64,000 nt of DNA, from the NCBI RefSeq assembly GCF_001544495.1, contig NZ_FCNZ02000019.1, positions 60,159 to 124,158 of the forward strand, read 5' to 3'. The notes under the pieces were generated by a model, which did no database searches, was not told where the DNA came from, and saw only the letters and a program-made list of their open reading frames with translations. Both the position numbers and the translations under genes were made by a program. Positions 36,250-44,580 of this stretch are shown piece after piece (within the stretch, counting starts at the first letter, position 1; every line of letters starts with the position of its first letter). This DNA is from Caballeronia telluris. GTDB taxonomy: Bacteria > Pseudomonadota > Gammaproteobacteria > Burkholderiales > Burkholderiaceae.

Positions 36250-37155
36250 TCATCGCCCCGCGCGAGCGAGCACTTTCATCGGTCCGAGCCGCTCGGCGGT
36301 GCGCATCTGCGCTTCGTCGCGCACGAAGAGCGAGCCCGCATAGCCGAGCGCGTTGACCGCGATGCCGTCGACCGTCGCGACGGAGCGCGGCACGAGCAGC
36401 ATCCAGTCGCGCGCGACGAGCAGGTTGTACGGCGCCGACTGATGCGCCTTGCCGTCGACGTCCACGGGCGGCACGCCCGCCGCGTCCAGCAGCGCGCGAT
36501 AGCACGCCCACGCACTGTGCGCCGTCGCGGGCGCATTCATGCCGCGCGACACGTCGAAGCGGCCGAACGCGTGGGCGAACGGCAGGCCCGGCACGACACC
36601 GGTTCCATCGCGCAGACGCGCAGCCGCGACGAGCGGTTCGACCGGCAGCGCTGGACCGGGCCGCCCGAGCGGCAGCGGCACGATCTGCAAATGCTTGTGC
36701 GGCTGGCTCGCGCCCGCTTCGGGGCCGCCGTTGTAGAAACCGAGTCCGTCGAATTGATCGAGGCACGCGAACAACGCCGTGAAGTCCGCAAGATCGATCA
36801 GCGCGGATTGCGGCTCGAAGCGGCGCGTGACGACGAGCAAATGCTGGTCGATCACGTTGAACTTGTTGAGCAGAAGAATGTGACTGTCGCCGATATCCGC
36901 GACGACCAGATCATCGTCGCACGGCAAGAAAGGATTCACGCGCACCGTGCCCGGCGGCGCGGACTCGCGCCGCGCGCGGTCCTCGTCCTTGCGCGCGACG
37001 CTCGACACCTGTCGCACGAGAAACGTCATGCCTGCGTCGTCGATCGTCGCCTGGACCGTGTCAATCGGGCGCAGCGCGCCGCAGTCGAGCGCGCGGCGCG
37101 ACTGCCGCAGGATCGCGGGCCACAGCGAGCCGGGTTCGGGGAAGGGCAGCGTCAT
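36250..37155 (-). CDS. ATP adenylyltransferase / Ap4A phosphorylase
   Basis: 301 residues. The HIT-like catalytic motif is QPHKHLQIVPLP. The N-terminal region contains NPFLPCDDDLVVADIGDSHILLLNKFNVIDQHLLVVTR, characteristic of Ap4A phosphorylases. It converts diadenosine tetraphosphate plus phosphate to ATP and ADP, lowering a stress dinucleotide. Its stop overlaps a possible start of the downstream protease, so the two are probably co-expressed. Confidence 0.88.
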   Translation of the reverse strand: MTLPFPEPGSLWPAILRQSRRALDCGALRPIDTVQATIDDAGMTFLVRQVSSVARKDEDRARRESAPPGTVRVNPFLPCDDDLVVADIGDSHILLLNKFNVIDQHLLVVTRRFEPQSALIDLADFTALFACLDQFDGLGFYNGGPEAGASQPHKHLQIVPLPLGRPGPALPVEPLVAAARLRDGTGVVPGLPFAHAFGRFDVSRGMNAPATAHSAWACYRALLDAAGVPPVDVDGKAHQSAPYNLLVARDWMLLVPRSVATVDGIAVNALGYAGSLFVRDEAQMRTAERLGPMKVLARAGR

Positions 37156-37192
37156 CCGTCAAGCGTAACACCCGCGACGGCGCGCGTTCGAT

Positions 37193-37921
37193 TCACGGCT
37201 CGTTGACATTGGGCGCCGGACGCACCGTCGTCAAGGTGCGCTCGGCCAGCACCGCATCGCGCTTGGAAAGCAGATGCGCGCGCAGGATCGTCGCCATGCG
37301 GCGGCCGTCGCGCGAATCGAGCGCCTGGATCATCTCTTCGTGATCGCGGATCGCGCTGTCCCACTTCGGCGTCTGGAAGTTCGAGCGAAAACGCAGCGCC
37401 TGCAGCCGCCGGTTGATCGACACGTATGTTTGCCGCAAGGCCGAATTGCGCGCGGCTTCGTTGATCTTGTCGTGGATCGCCTGATTGCGCGCGTAGTAGC
37501 CGGACAGGTCGTTCTGCTGGCGGCACGCGAGCATCGCGTAGTGCAGCGCCTTGATCTCGGCGATCTCCGTGGCCGTGATCCGCTCGCAGGCGAGTTCGCC
37601 AGAAAACGCTTCCAGTCCGCTCATCAATTCGAAGGTTTCGCGAATCTCGGCTTCGCTCATCTGCGAGACCGACGCGCCCTTGTTCGGCGAGATGTCGATC
37701 AGCCCTTCGGCGGCCAGCACCTTCAGCGCCTCGCGCAGCGGCGTGCGCGAGATGCCAAGCGTTTCGCACAGCTTGCGCTCGTTGAGCTTCACGCCGGGGG
37801 CGAGCCGTCCCTCGACGATGAACGTGCGCAGATGGTCGACGACCGTGTCGTGCAGCCGCTGGCGTTCGACTTTCGGCAAGGCCAGTTCGAACTGCGCTTC
37901 GGGCAGGTCAGCATTTTGCAT
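37193..37921 (-). CDS. GntR-family (FCD) transcriptional regulator
   Basis: 242 residues. N-terminal winged helix: VVDHLRTFIVEGRLAPGVKLNERKLCETLGISRTPLREALKVLAAEGLI. C-terminal FCD helical bundle with histidines and carboxylates expected to bind a metal plus an organic acid (LHYAMLACRQQNDLSGYYARNQAIHDKI; RDHEEMIQALDSRDG). A palindromic site lies over its own start and again upstream of the divergent aminotransferase operon, so it probably represses both until its acid effector is present. Confidence 0.92.
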   Translation of the reverse strand: MQNADLPEAQFELALPKVERQRLHDTVVDHLRTFIVEGRLAPGVKLNERKLCETLGISRTPLREALKVLAAEGLIDISPNKGASVSQMSEAEIRETFELMSGLEAFSGELACERITATEIAEIKALHYAMLACRQQNDLSGYYARNQAIHDKINEAARNSALRQTYVSINRRLQALRFRSNFQTPKWDSAIRDHEEMIQALDSRDGRRMATILRAHLLSKRDAVLAERTLTTVRPAPNVNEP

Positions 37922-37929
37922 TCAATACT
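37913..37929. promoter_or_regulatory. GntR operator half of the pair, at the regulator's own start
   Basis: attttgcattcaatact, closely related to the palindrome at 38046-38061. It overlaps the GntR start codon (37919-37921), which predicts autorepression. Confidence 0.6.
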
Positions 37930-38045
37930 CCAGGCTTCTTTTTCGCAATTTTACCGCACTGCCGCACGCGTACATCGGCGATTGCTGCGGCGGGGTTTTC
38001 CCCTAAGCAAAACGGCTTTGCGCGCGACCATCGGTGCGTTAGAGT

Positions 38046-38061
38046 ATTTTGCATGCAAAAT
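38046..38061. promoter_or_regulatory. Perfect palindromic GntR operator upstream of the operon
   Basis: ATTTTGCATGCAAAAT is a perfect 16-bp palindrome 18 bp before the aminotransferase start. The same AGTATT...ATGCAAAAT pattern recurs inverted at the regulator's start. Confidence 0.75.
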
Positions 38062-38079
38062 TCCAAAAGGACGCGCGCC

Positions 38080-39300
38080 ATGCTCAAGCTCGATTTCCAT
38101 CCCGCCGGACGCCATTTCCTGCAGATTCCCGGGCCGAGCCCGGTGCCCGACCGCATCCTGCGCGCGATGAGCTATCCGACAATCGACCATCGCGGTCCGG
38201 AGTTCGGCGCGCTCGGGCTGAAGGTGCTGGACGGCATCAAAAAGATCTTCAAGACGACGCAGCCGGTCGTGATCTATCCTGCGTCGGGCACGGGCGCGTG
38301 GGAAGCGGCGCTCGCCAACACGCTTTCGCCGGGCGATACGGTTTTGATGTACGAGACCGGCCACTTCGCGACGCTCTGGAAGAAAATGGCCGAGAACCTC
38401 GGCCTGAAGCCCGAATTCCTCGGGTTGCCCGGCATCGAAGGATGGCGGCGCGGGGTGCAGCCGGACATGATCGAAGCACGTTTGCGCGAAGACCGCGGTT
38501 ACGCGATCAAGGCCGTGTGCGTCGTGCACAACGAGACGTCGACGGGCGTCACCTCGGAGATCGCCGCCGTGCGCCGCGCGATCGATGCGGCGGGGCATCC
38601 GGCGCTCTTGCTCGTCGATACGATTTCCGGCCTCGCTTCCGCTGACTACCGCCATGACGAATGGGGCGTCGACGTGACCGTGTCCGGCTCGCAGAAAGGC
38701 CTGATGCTGCCGCCGGGGATCAGCTTCAACGCGGTGTCGCAGAAGGCGATCAAGGCGAGCGAAACCGCCACGCTGCCGCGCGCGTTCTGGGGCTGGGACG
38801 AGATCATCGAGATGAACAAGCAGGGCTACTGGCCGTACACGCCGAGCACGAACCTGCTGTATGGCCTTTCCGAAGCGCTCGACATGATCCTCGACGAAGG
38901 GCTCGAACAAGTCTTCGCGCGCCATCAGCGGCTCGCGGCGGCCTGCCGCGCGGCGGTGAACGCGTGGGGCCTGCCGATCCAGTGCGCGGACCCGTCGGTG
39001 TATTCGCCGGTGCTGACGGGCGTGATGACGCCCGAAGGCGTCGATGCCGATGCGGTGCGCAAGCTGATCTACGAACATTTCGACATGTCGCTCGGCACCG
39101 GGCTCGGCAAGCTGAAAGGGCGCATGTTCCGGATCGGGCATCTCGGCGACTGCAACGACCTCACGCTGATGGCGACGCTCGCCGGCTGCGAGATGGGCCT
39201 GAAGCTCGCGGGCGTGAAGCTCGAAGGCAGCGGCGTGGCCGCCGCGATGGACTATCTGACGAGCCACGCCGCCAAGCCTCAGTTGAAGGCCGCCGCCTGA
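38080..39300 (+). CDS. PLP aminotransferase, alanine/serine-glyoxylate aminotransferase family
   Basis: 406 residues from ATG 38080, with AAAAGGA upstream. Class V fold: FLQIPGPSPVPDRILRAM opening, IYPASGTGAWEAALAN cofactor segment, HNETSTGV, LLVDTISGLAS aspartate, and the PLP lysine K206 in SGSQKGLMLPPG. Members use glyoxylate or pyruvate as amino acceptor; the donor here is unknown. First gene of the GntR-controlled operon. The next gene starts 4 bp after its stop. Confidence 0.9.
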   Translation: MLKLDFHPAGRHFLQIPGPSPVPDRILRAMSYPTIDHRGPEFGALGLKVLDGIKKIFKTTQPVVIYPASGTGAWEAALANTLSPGDTVLMYETGHFATLWKKMAENLGLKPEFLGLPGIEGWRRGVQPDMIEARLREDRGYAIKAVCVVHNETSTGVTSEIAAVRRAIDAAGHPALLLVDTISGLASADYRHDEWGVDVTVSGSQKGLMLPPGISFNAVSQKAIKASETATLPRAFWGWDEIIEMNKQGYWPYTPSTNLLYGLSEALDMILDEGLEQVFARHQRLAAACRAAVNAWGLPIQCADPSVYSPVLTGVMTPEGVDADAVRKLIYEHFDMSLGTGLGKLKGRMFRIGHLGDCNDLTLMATLAGCEMGLKLAGVKLEGSGVAAAMDYLTSHAAKPQLKAAA

Positions 39301-39304
39301 CGCC

Positions 39305-42300
39305 ATGCTGACCCGAACCTCCGAAGCGCTCGTCAAGCCGATTCACTTGCTGCCCGCGTCCGCGCGTGCCGCGCTCACGCCGCTCGCCGCGCGCCTGCAC
39401 AAGGAGTTGAAGGGCGACGTGCTGTTCGAGCGCGCCGCGCGCGGCCGCTACGCCACCGATGCGTCGATCTATCAGATCATGCCGCTCGGCGTCGTGGTGC
39501 CGAAGGACCAGGACGATCTCAAGCTCGCGCTCGACATCGCCCGCGACAGCCGGACCGCCGTGCTCGCACGCGGCGCGGGCACGAGCCAGTGCGGACAGAC
39601 GGTCGGCGAGGCGCTCGTCGTCGATACGAGCAAGTGGCTCAACAACATCGTCCACTTCGACAAGGACGCGCAGACGGTGACGGTCGAACCGGGCGTCGTG
39701 CTCGATCACCTCAATGCGTGGCTGAAGCCGCATGGGCTGTGGTTCCCGGTCGATGTGTCGACGAGCGCGCAATGCACGATCGGCGGGATGGCGGGCAACA
39801 ATTCGTGCGGCTCGCGCTCGATGGAATACGGGATCATGGTGCACAACGTCGAGGCGATCGACGCCGTGCTCGCCGACGGTCACGAGGCGCGCTTCGCCGC
39901 GCTCTCGCAGATGGCCGCCGATGCCCGCACGCGCGCGCTCGTCGAAGGCGTCGCGCGGATTGCACAGCGCGAGCGCGACGAGATTCGCGAGCGCGTGCCA
40001 AAAGTCTTGCGGCGCGTGGCGGGCTACAACATCGACCTCTTCGATTGCCAGAGCCCGCTGCCATTCAGCGCCGGCGACGAGCCGAACCTCGCGAACTTGC
40101 TGGTCGGATCGGAAGGCACGCTCGCGTTCAGCCGGCAGCTCACGCTCAAGCTCGCGCCGCTGCCCGCGCACAAGACGCTCGGCGTCGTGAACTTCCCGAC
40201 CTTCCACGACGCGATGGACATGACGCAGCACATCGTGAAGCTCGGGCCGGTCGCGGTCGAACTGGTCGATCGCACGATGATCGACCTGTCGATGGGCAAT
40301 CCCGCGTTTCGTCCGGTCATCGAGAAGGCGCTGGTCGGCGAGCCGCAGGCGGTGCTGCTCGTGGAGTTCGCGGGCGCGGACAAGACCACGCAGGCGGCGA
40401 AGCTCGCGCAGCTCGTCGAATTGATGGGCGATCTCGGCCTGCCCGGATCGGTGGTCGAGATGCCCGACGCGGCGCCGCAGAAGGCGCTCTGGGAAGTGCG
40501 CAAGGCGGGTCTGAACATCATGATGAGCATGAAGGGCGACGGCAAGCCGGTGTCCTTCATCGAAGACTGCGCCGTGCCGCTCGAACATCTCGCGGAATAC
40601 ACGGGGCGGCTGACCGAGGTGTTTCGCAGGCATCGCACGGAAGGGACGTGGTATGCGCACGCGAGCGTCGGCACGCTGCACGTGCGGCCGATTCTCGACA
40701 TGCGCCGCGACGGCGCGCAGAAGATGCGCGCGATCGCGGAAGAAGCGGCGGCGATGGTGCGCGAATACAAGGGCGCGTATTCGGGCGAACACGGCGACGG
40801 CCTGTGCCGCGGCGAATGGGTTGCGTGGCAATACGGTCCGCGCATCAACGAAGCGTTTCGCGACATCAAGGCGCTCTTCGATCCGGACAATCGCATGAGC
40901 CCGGATCGCATCGTGAATCCGCCGAAGATGGACGACGCAGCGTACTTCCGTTTCCCGCCGACGTATCGCGAGCGCGCATTGAAGACGCAACTCGACTGGT
41001 CGGCATGGAACGTCACGCGCGATCCGCTGACGGGCCAAGAAGGCGGCCCCGGTTCCGGTGGCGACCTGAGCAGCGGGCTCGCGAAGGCTGTCGAGATGTG
41101 CAACAACAACGGCCATTGCCGCAAGTTCGACGCCGGCACGATGTGCCCGAGCTATCGCATCACGAAGGACGAACAGCACGTGACGCGCGGCCGCGCGAAC
41201 ACGCTGCGGCTCGCGTTGTCCGGCCAGCTCAGCGAAGACGGACTCGCGAGCCAGGACGTCAAGGACGTGCTCGACCTGTGCGTGTCGTGCAAGGGCTGCA
41301 AGCGCGACTGTCCGACGGGCGTCGACATGGCGCGCATCAAGATCGAAGCGCGCGCGGCCTGGACGGCCCGCCACGGTCTGCGCGTGCGCGAGCGGCTCAT
41401 CGCGTTCCTGCCGCGCTATGCGCCGTATGCGAGCCGCATGCCGTCGCTCTTCGGCGCGATCGACAAGATGCCGTGGCTCAAGAAGCGGCTCGGTCTCGCC
41501 GCGGAGCGCTCGTTTCCGCGCTTCACACGGTCGTTCCTCGAACGCGCGGTACAGCCGGAGACGCCGCCCGCCGGCACGAAGGAAGTGCTGCTCTTCGTCG
41601 ATACGTTCAACAACTGCATCGAACCGGACAACGCGCGCGCGGCTAAACGCGTGCTCGAAGCGGCCGGCTACGCGGTGCATTTCAATAGGATGCCGAACGA
41701 ACAGCCGCTCTGCTGCGGGCGCACGTTTCTGGCCGCAGGACTCGTCGACGAAGCGAAGGCGGAAGCACGCCGCACGCTCGACGCGCTCATGCCGTTCGTC
41801 GAGCGCGGCGTGCCGATCGTCGGGCTGGAGCCGTCGTGCCTGCTGACGCTGCGCGACGAATTCTTAGGCTTCGGTTATGGCGATGAAGCCGTGCGCCTGT
41901 CGAAGTCGTCGTTTCTCTTCGAGGAATTCCTCGTGCGCGAGACGGCGGCGGCCCGTATGCGTCTCTCGCTTAAGCCGCTCGACACGCCGAAGGCGCTCGT
42001 CCACGGACATTGCCATCAGAAAGCGTTGGACGCGTTTCATCCCGTGCAGACGGTGCTCGGCTGGATTCCGGGGCTCGACGTGTCGGTGGTCGAATCGTCG
42101 TGTTGCGGGATGGCGGGCAGCTTCGGCTACGAGGCGGAGCATGTCGAGGCATCGAAGGCGATGGCGGAACTGTCCCTGCTGCCGGCGGTTCGCGCAGCGG
42201 GCGACGCGGTGATCGTCGCCGATGGCACGAGTTGCAGGCATCAGATCGCCGACGGTACGCAAAAGCATGCGCTGCATGTGGCGCAGGTGCTGGCCGCGGC

Positions 42301-42313
42301 GCTGGCAGATTGA
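39305..42313 (+). CDS. FAD / Fe-S 2-hydroxyacid dehydrogenase (YdiJ-like fusion)
   Basis: 1002 residues. N-terminal FAD-binding (PCMH-type) domain: AVLARGAGTSQCGQTVG, DVSTSAQCTIGGMAGNNSCGSRS. Middle: FAD-linked oxidase C-terminal domain with HGDG in GEHGDGLCRGEW. Then two 4Fe-4S-type cysteine clusters (CNNNGHCRKF...MCPSYR and LCVSCKGCKRDCPTG) and two CCG domains (LCCGRTFLAAG, SCCGMAGSFGYE). This layout is that of the ~1000-residue D-2-hydroxyacid dehydrogenases such as YdiJ, which oxidise D-2-hydroxyglutarate or similar acids into the quinone pool. Position after the aminotransferase suggests it feeds a 2-oxo acid to, or takes one from, it. Confidence 0.9.
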   Translation: MLTRTSEALVKPIHLLPASARAALTPLAARLHKELKGDVLFERAARGRYATDASIYQIMPLGVVVPKDQDDLKLALDIARDSRTAVLARGAGTSQCGQTVGEALVVDTSKWLNNIVHFDKDAQTVTVEPGVVLDHLNAWLKPHGLWFPVDVSTSAQCTIGGMAGNNSCGSRSMEYGIMVHNVEAIDAVLADGHEARFAALSQMAADARTRALVEGVARIAQRERDEIRERVPKVLRRVAGYNIDLFDCQSPLPFSAGDEPNLANLLVGSEGTLAFSRQLTLKLAPLPAHKTLGVVNFPTFHDAMDMTQHIVKLGPVAVELVDRTMIDLSMGNPAFRPVIEKALVGEPQAVLLVEFAGADKTTQAAKLAQLVELMGDLGLPGSVVEMPDAAPQKALWEVRKAGLNIMMSMKGDGKPVSFIEDCAVPLEHLAEYTGRLTEVFRRHRTEGTWYAHASVGTLHVRPILDMRRDGAQKMRAIAEEAAAMVREYKGAYSGEHGDGLCRGEWVAWQYGPRINEAFRDIKALFDPDNRMSPDRIVNPPKMDDAAYFRFPPTYRERALKTQLDWSAWNVTRDPLTGQEGGPGSGGDLSSGLAKAVEMCNNNGHCRKFDAGTMCPSYRITKDEQHVTRGRANTLRLALSGQLSEDGLASQDVKDVLDLCVSCKGCKRDCPTGVDMARIKIEARAAWTARHGLRVRERLIAFLPRYAPYASRMPSLFGAIDKMPWLKKRLGLAAERSFPRFTRSFLERAVQPETPPAGTKEVLLFVDTFNNCIEPDNARAAKRVLEAAGYAVHFNRMPNEQPLCCGRTFLAAGLVDEAKAEARRTLDALMPFVERGVPIVGLEPSCLLTLRDEFLGFGYGDEAVRLSKSSFLFEEFLVRETAAARMRLSLKPLDTPKALVHGHCHQKALDAFHPVQTVLGWIPGLDVSVVESSCCGMAGSFGYEAEHVEASKAMAELSLLPAVRAAGDAVIVADGTSCRHQIADGTQKHALHVAQVLAAALAD

Positions 42314-42353
42314 ATCGACCAAAACCAGCAGCACAGAAGACAGGAGACAAGCC

Positions 42354-42407
42354 ATGACACGACCGCGCAAACCGAGAATCCGGACCATCGCACGCCGGAT
42401 GCAATGA
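42354..42407 (+). CDS. 17-residue Arg-rich leader ORF
   Basis: AGGAGACAAGCC precedes an ATG at 42354; the peptide is MTRPRKPRIRTIARRMQ, with 7 of 17 residues Arg, ending TGA at 42405. It lies in the 180-bp gap between the dehydrogenase and the MFS gene, and its stop codon falls in the loop of a hairpin. The strength of the ribosome-binding site is what suggests it is translated. It may be a leader peptide or simply a vestige. Confidence 0.4.
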   Translation: MTRPRKPRIRTIARRMQ

Positions 42408-42417
42408 CCGCATCCGG
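42395..42417 (+). promoter_or_regulatory. Hairpin at the end of the leader ORF
   Basis: CCGGATGC / GCATCCGG, 8-bp perfect stem with a 7-base loop containing the leader stop codon. It is not followed by a T run, so control through ribosome position or partial termination is more likely than a plain terminator. Confidence 0.5.
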
Positions 42418-42493
42418 TTAAAGACAACACAACACGAGCAGTCCGCTTCGGGCGCACGCATGCGCCTGCGAAACACGCAGCCCCAAGGAGACG

Positions 42494-43783
42494 ATGATGT
42501 TCCGTCGAGCCACGACGCGCGTTCTGTTGCTGCTATGCGCGATGTATTTCATCACGTATGTCGATCGAGTCAATGTCAGTACCGCTGCGAGCGCATTCGC
42601 CTCGGAGCTGCACCTGTCGCACACGGAGATCGGCTTCGTGTTCTCCGCGTTCGCCTATCCGTATCTCGTGTTCCAGATCATCGGCGGCTGGGTCGGCGAC
42701 CGCTTCGGTCCGCACCGCACGCTCGCCGTCTGCGCGGTCATCTGGGCCGGCGCCACGGTCATGACGGGCATGGCGGGCGGCTTCGTCTCGCTGATCGTCG
42801 CGCGCCTCTTGCTCGGCCTCGGCGAAGGCGCCACGTTCCCGACCGCGACGCGCGCCATGTCCAACTGGGTTCCCGCCGACCAGCGCGGCTTCGCGCAAGG
42901 CACGACGCACGCGGCATCGCGCATCGGCAATGCGGTGGCGCCGCCGCTCATCGTCTGGCTGATGGTCGCGACGAGCTGGCGCGGCGCGTTCATCATCACG
43001 GGCATCGTGAGCTTCCTGTGGGCAGTGGCCTGGATCTGGTACTTCCGCGACAATCCGCGCGAGCATCCGAAGATCACCGAGCCAGAGTGCGCGACGCTCT
43101 CGAACTATTCCGGCATCAAGGAGCGGCTGCCCGTGCCGTGGCGCGCGCTGCTCGGACGCATGGCGCCCGTCACCGCCGTGTACTTCTGCTATGGCTGGGT
43201 GTTGTGGCTTTTCCTCGGCTGGATTCCGCAGTACTTCCTGCACAACTATCACATGCAGCTCGGCAAGTCGGCGCTCTTCGCGTCGGGCGTGTTCTTCGCG
43301 GGCGTGCTTGGCGACTGGCTCGGCGGCTCGATCACCGACCGCATCCTGCGCAAGAGCGGCAACCTGCGTCTCGCGCGCAACGTGATGGTCGGCGTGTGCA
43401 TGCTGCTCACGCTGCTCTCGCTCGCACCGATCATGCTCGTGTCCGACATCTCGATCACGATGGCGGCGCTGTGCCTGTCCGGCGGGTTCTTCTTCAACGA
43501 GATGACGATCGGACCGATGTGGGCCGTGCCGATGGACATCGCGCCGAAGCACGCGGGCACCGCGAGCGGCATCATGAATTCGGGCTCCGCGCTCGCGGCG
43601 ATCATCAGCCCGGTGATGGGCGGCTTTCTCATCGACCGCACGGGCAACTGGAACCTGCCGTTCACCGTCTCGATGGTGCTGATGGCGGCGGGCATCGTGC
43701 TCTCGTTCACGATGCGCCCGGATCGCGCGCTCGAAGTCGAGGGCGGCGAAGCGGCGGCCCGCGACGCGCGCAAGTTTGTTTGA
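42494..43783 (+). CDS. MFS transporter, anion:cation symporter type
   Basis: 429 residues, AAGGAG before a double ATG. Twelve membrane segments expected; the family signature WVGDRFGPHRT follows TM2-3 and LLGLGEGATFPTATRAMSNW is typical of the ACS subfamily (carriers of hexuronate, phthalate and other carboxylates). It probably imports the acid degraded by this operon. Confidence 0.9.
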   Translation: MMFRRATTRVLLLLCAMYFITYVDRVNVSTAASAFASELHLSHTEIGFVFSAFAYPYLVFQIIGGWVGDRFGPHRTLAVCAVIWAGATVMTGMAGGFVSLIVARLLLGLGEGATFPTATRAMSNWVPADQRGFAQGTTHAASRIGNAVAPPLIVWLMVATSWRGAFIITGIVSFLWAVAWIWYFRDNPREHPKITEPECATLSNYSGIKERLPVPWRALLGRMAPVTAVYFCYGWVLWLFLGWIPQYFLHNYHMQLGKSALFASGVFFAGVLGDWLGGSITDRILRKSGNLRLARNVMVGVCMLLTLLSLAPIMLVSDISITMAALCLSGGFFFNEMTIGPMWAVPMDIAPKHAGTASGIMNSGSALAAIISPVMGGFLIDRTGNWNLPFTVSMVLMAAGIVLSFTMRPDRALEVEGGEAAARDARKFV

Positions 43784-43796
43784 ACGGAGAGTGAAC

Positions 43797-44579
43797 GTGG
43801 CTGACGCATCCATCACGATAGAACGCGAGGAGACCATCGCGACCGTCGTCATCGACCGGCCGGAGAAGCTGAACGCGATGACGAAACCCCTGTGGCGCGC
43901 ACTCGGCGATGCCATCGAAACGCTCTCCGCCGACGACTCGCTGCGCTGCATCGTGCTGCGCGGCGCAGGCGAGAAAGCGTTTTCGCCGGGCAACGACATC
44001 GCCGAATTCCGCACCGACCGCGCGAATGTCGAGCAGGCGCGCGAGTACGGCGCGATCATGCACCGCACGCTCAGCGCGCTGAAGGACTGCCGGCATCCGC
44101 TCGTCGCGATGATTCACGGCATCTGCGTGGGCGGCGGGCTCGAGATCGCGGCGATGTGCGATTTGCGCATCTGCGGCGAATCGAGCCGCTTCGGCGTGCC
44201 CATCAAGAACCTCGGGCTCGTGATGGCGCATGCGGAGATCGAAGGACTCGTGCGTCTTGCGGGACCGGCGGTCGCGCTGGAGATTCTGCTGGAAGGCCGC
44301 GTGTTCGATGCGCGCGAAGCGTTCGAGAAGCGGCTCGTCACGCGCATCGTGCCCGACGATCAGGTCACCGCCGAGACCTACGAGACCGCACGCCGCATCG
44401 CGGATGGCGCGCCGCTCGTCGCGCGCTGGCACAAGCAGTTCGTCAGACGCGTGATGGACCCGGCGCCGCTCTCGCCCGAGGAACGCGACGAAGGCTTTGC
44501 CTGCTATGGCACCGAGGATTTTCGCGCAGGCTATCAGGCTTTCCTCGACAAGGTGAAGCCGCAATTCAAGGGACGCTGA
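43797..44579 (+). CDS. Crotonase-fold (enoyl-CoA hydratase family) protein lacking one catalytic Glu
   Basis: 260 residues; GTG 43797 chosen because GGAGA precedes it. Oxyanion-hole segments are present (AFSPGNDIAEF, HGICVGGGLEIAAMCD). The first catalytic glutamate is kept (E116, in GGGLEIA). The second, normally in xxPExxLG, is replaced: the block reads FGVPIKNLG, with Ile136. Hydration normally needs both, so it may be an isomerase, decarboxylase, thioesterase or lyase of an acyl-CoA. Its stop is 1 bp from the next start. Confidence 0.85.
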   Translation: MADASITIEREETIATVVIDRPEKLNAMTKPLWRALGDAIETLSADDSLRCIVLRGAGEKAFSPGNDIAEFRTDRANVEQAREYGAIMHRTLSALKDCRHPLVAMIHGICVGGGLEIAAMCDLRICGESSRFGVPIKNLGLVMAHAEIEGLVRLAGPAVALEILLEGRVFDAREAFEKRLVTRIVPDDQVTAETYETARRIADGAPLVARWHKQFVRRVMDPAPLSPEERDEGFACYGTEDFRAGYQAFLDKVKPQFKGR

Positions 44580-44580
44580 C

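Noticed and set aside
39161..41680. 839-codon minus-strand frame
   Set aside because: Exact antisense of the FAD/Fe-S dehydrogenase; repetitive His/Arg/Glu composition typical of a shadow frame.
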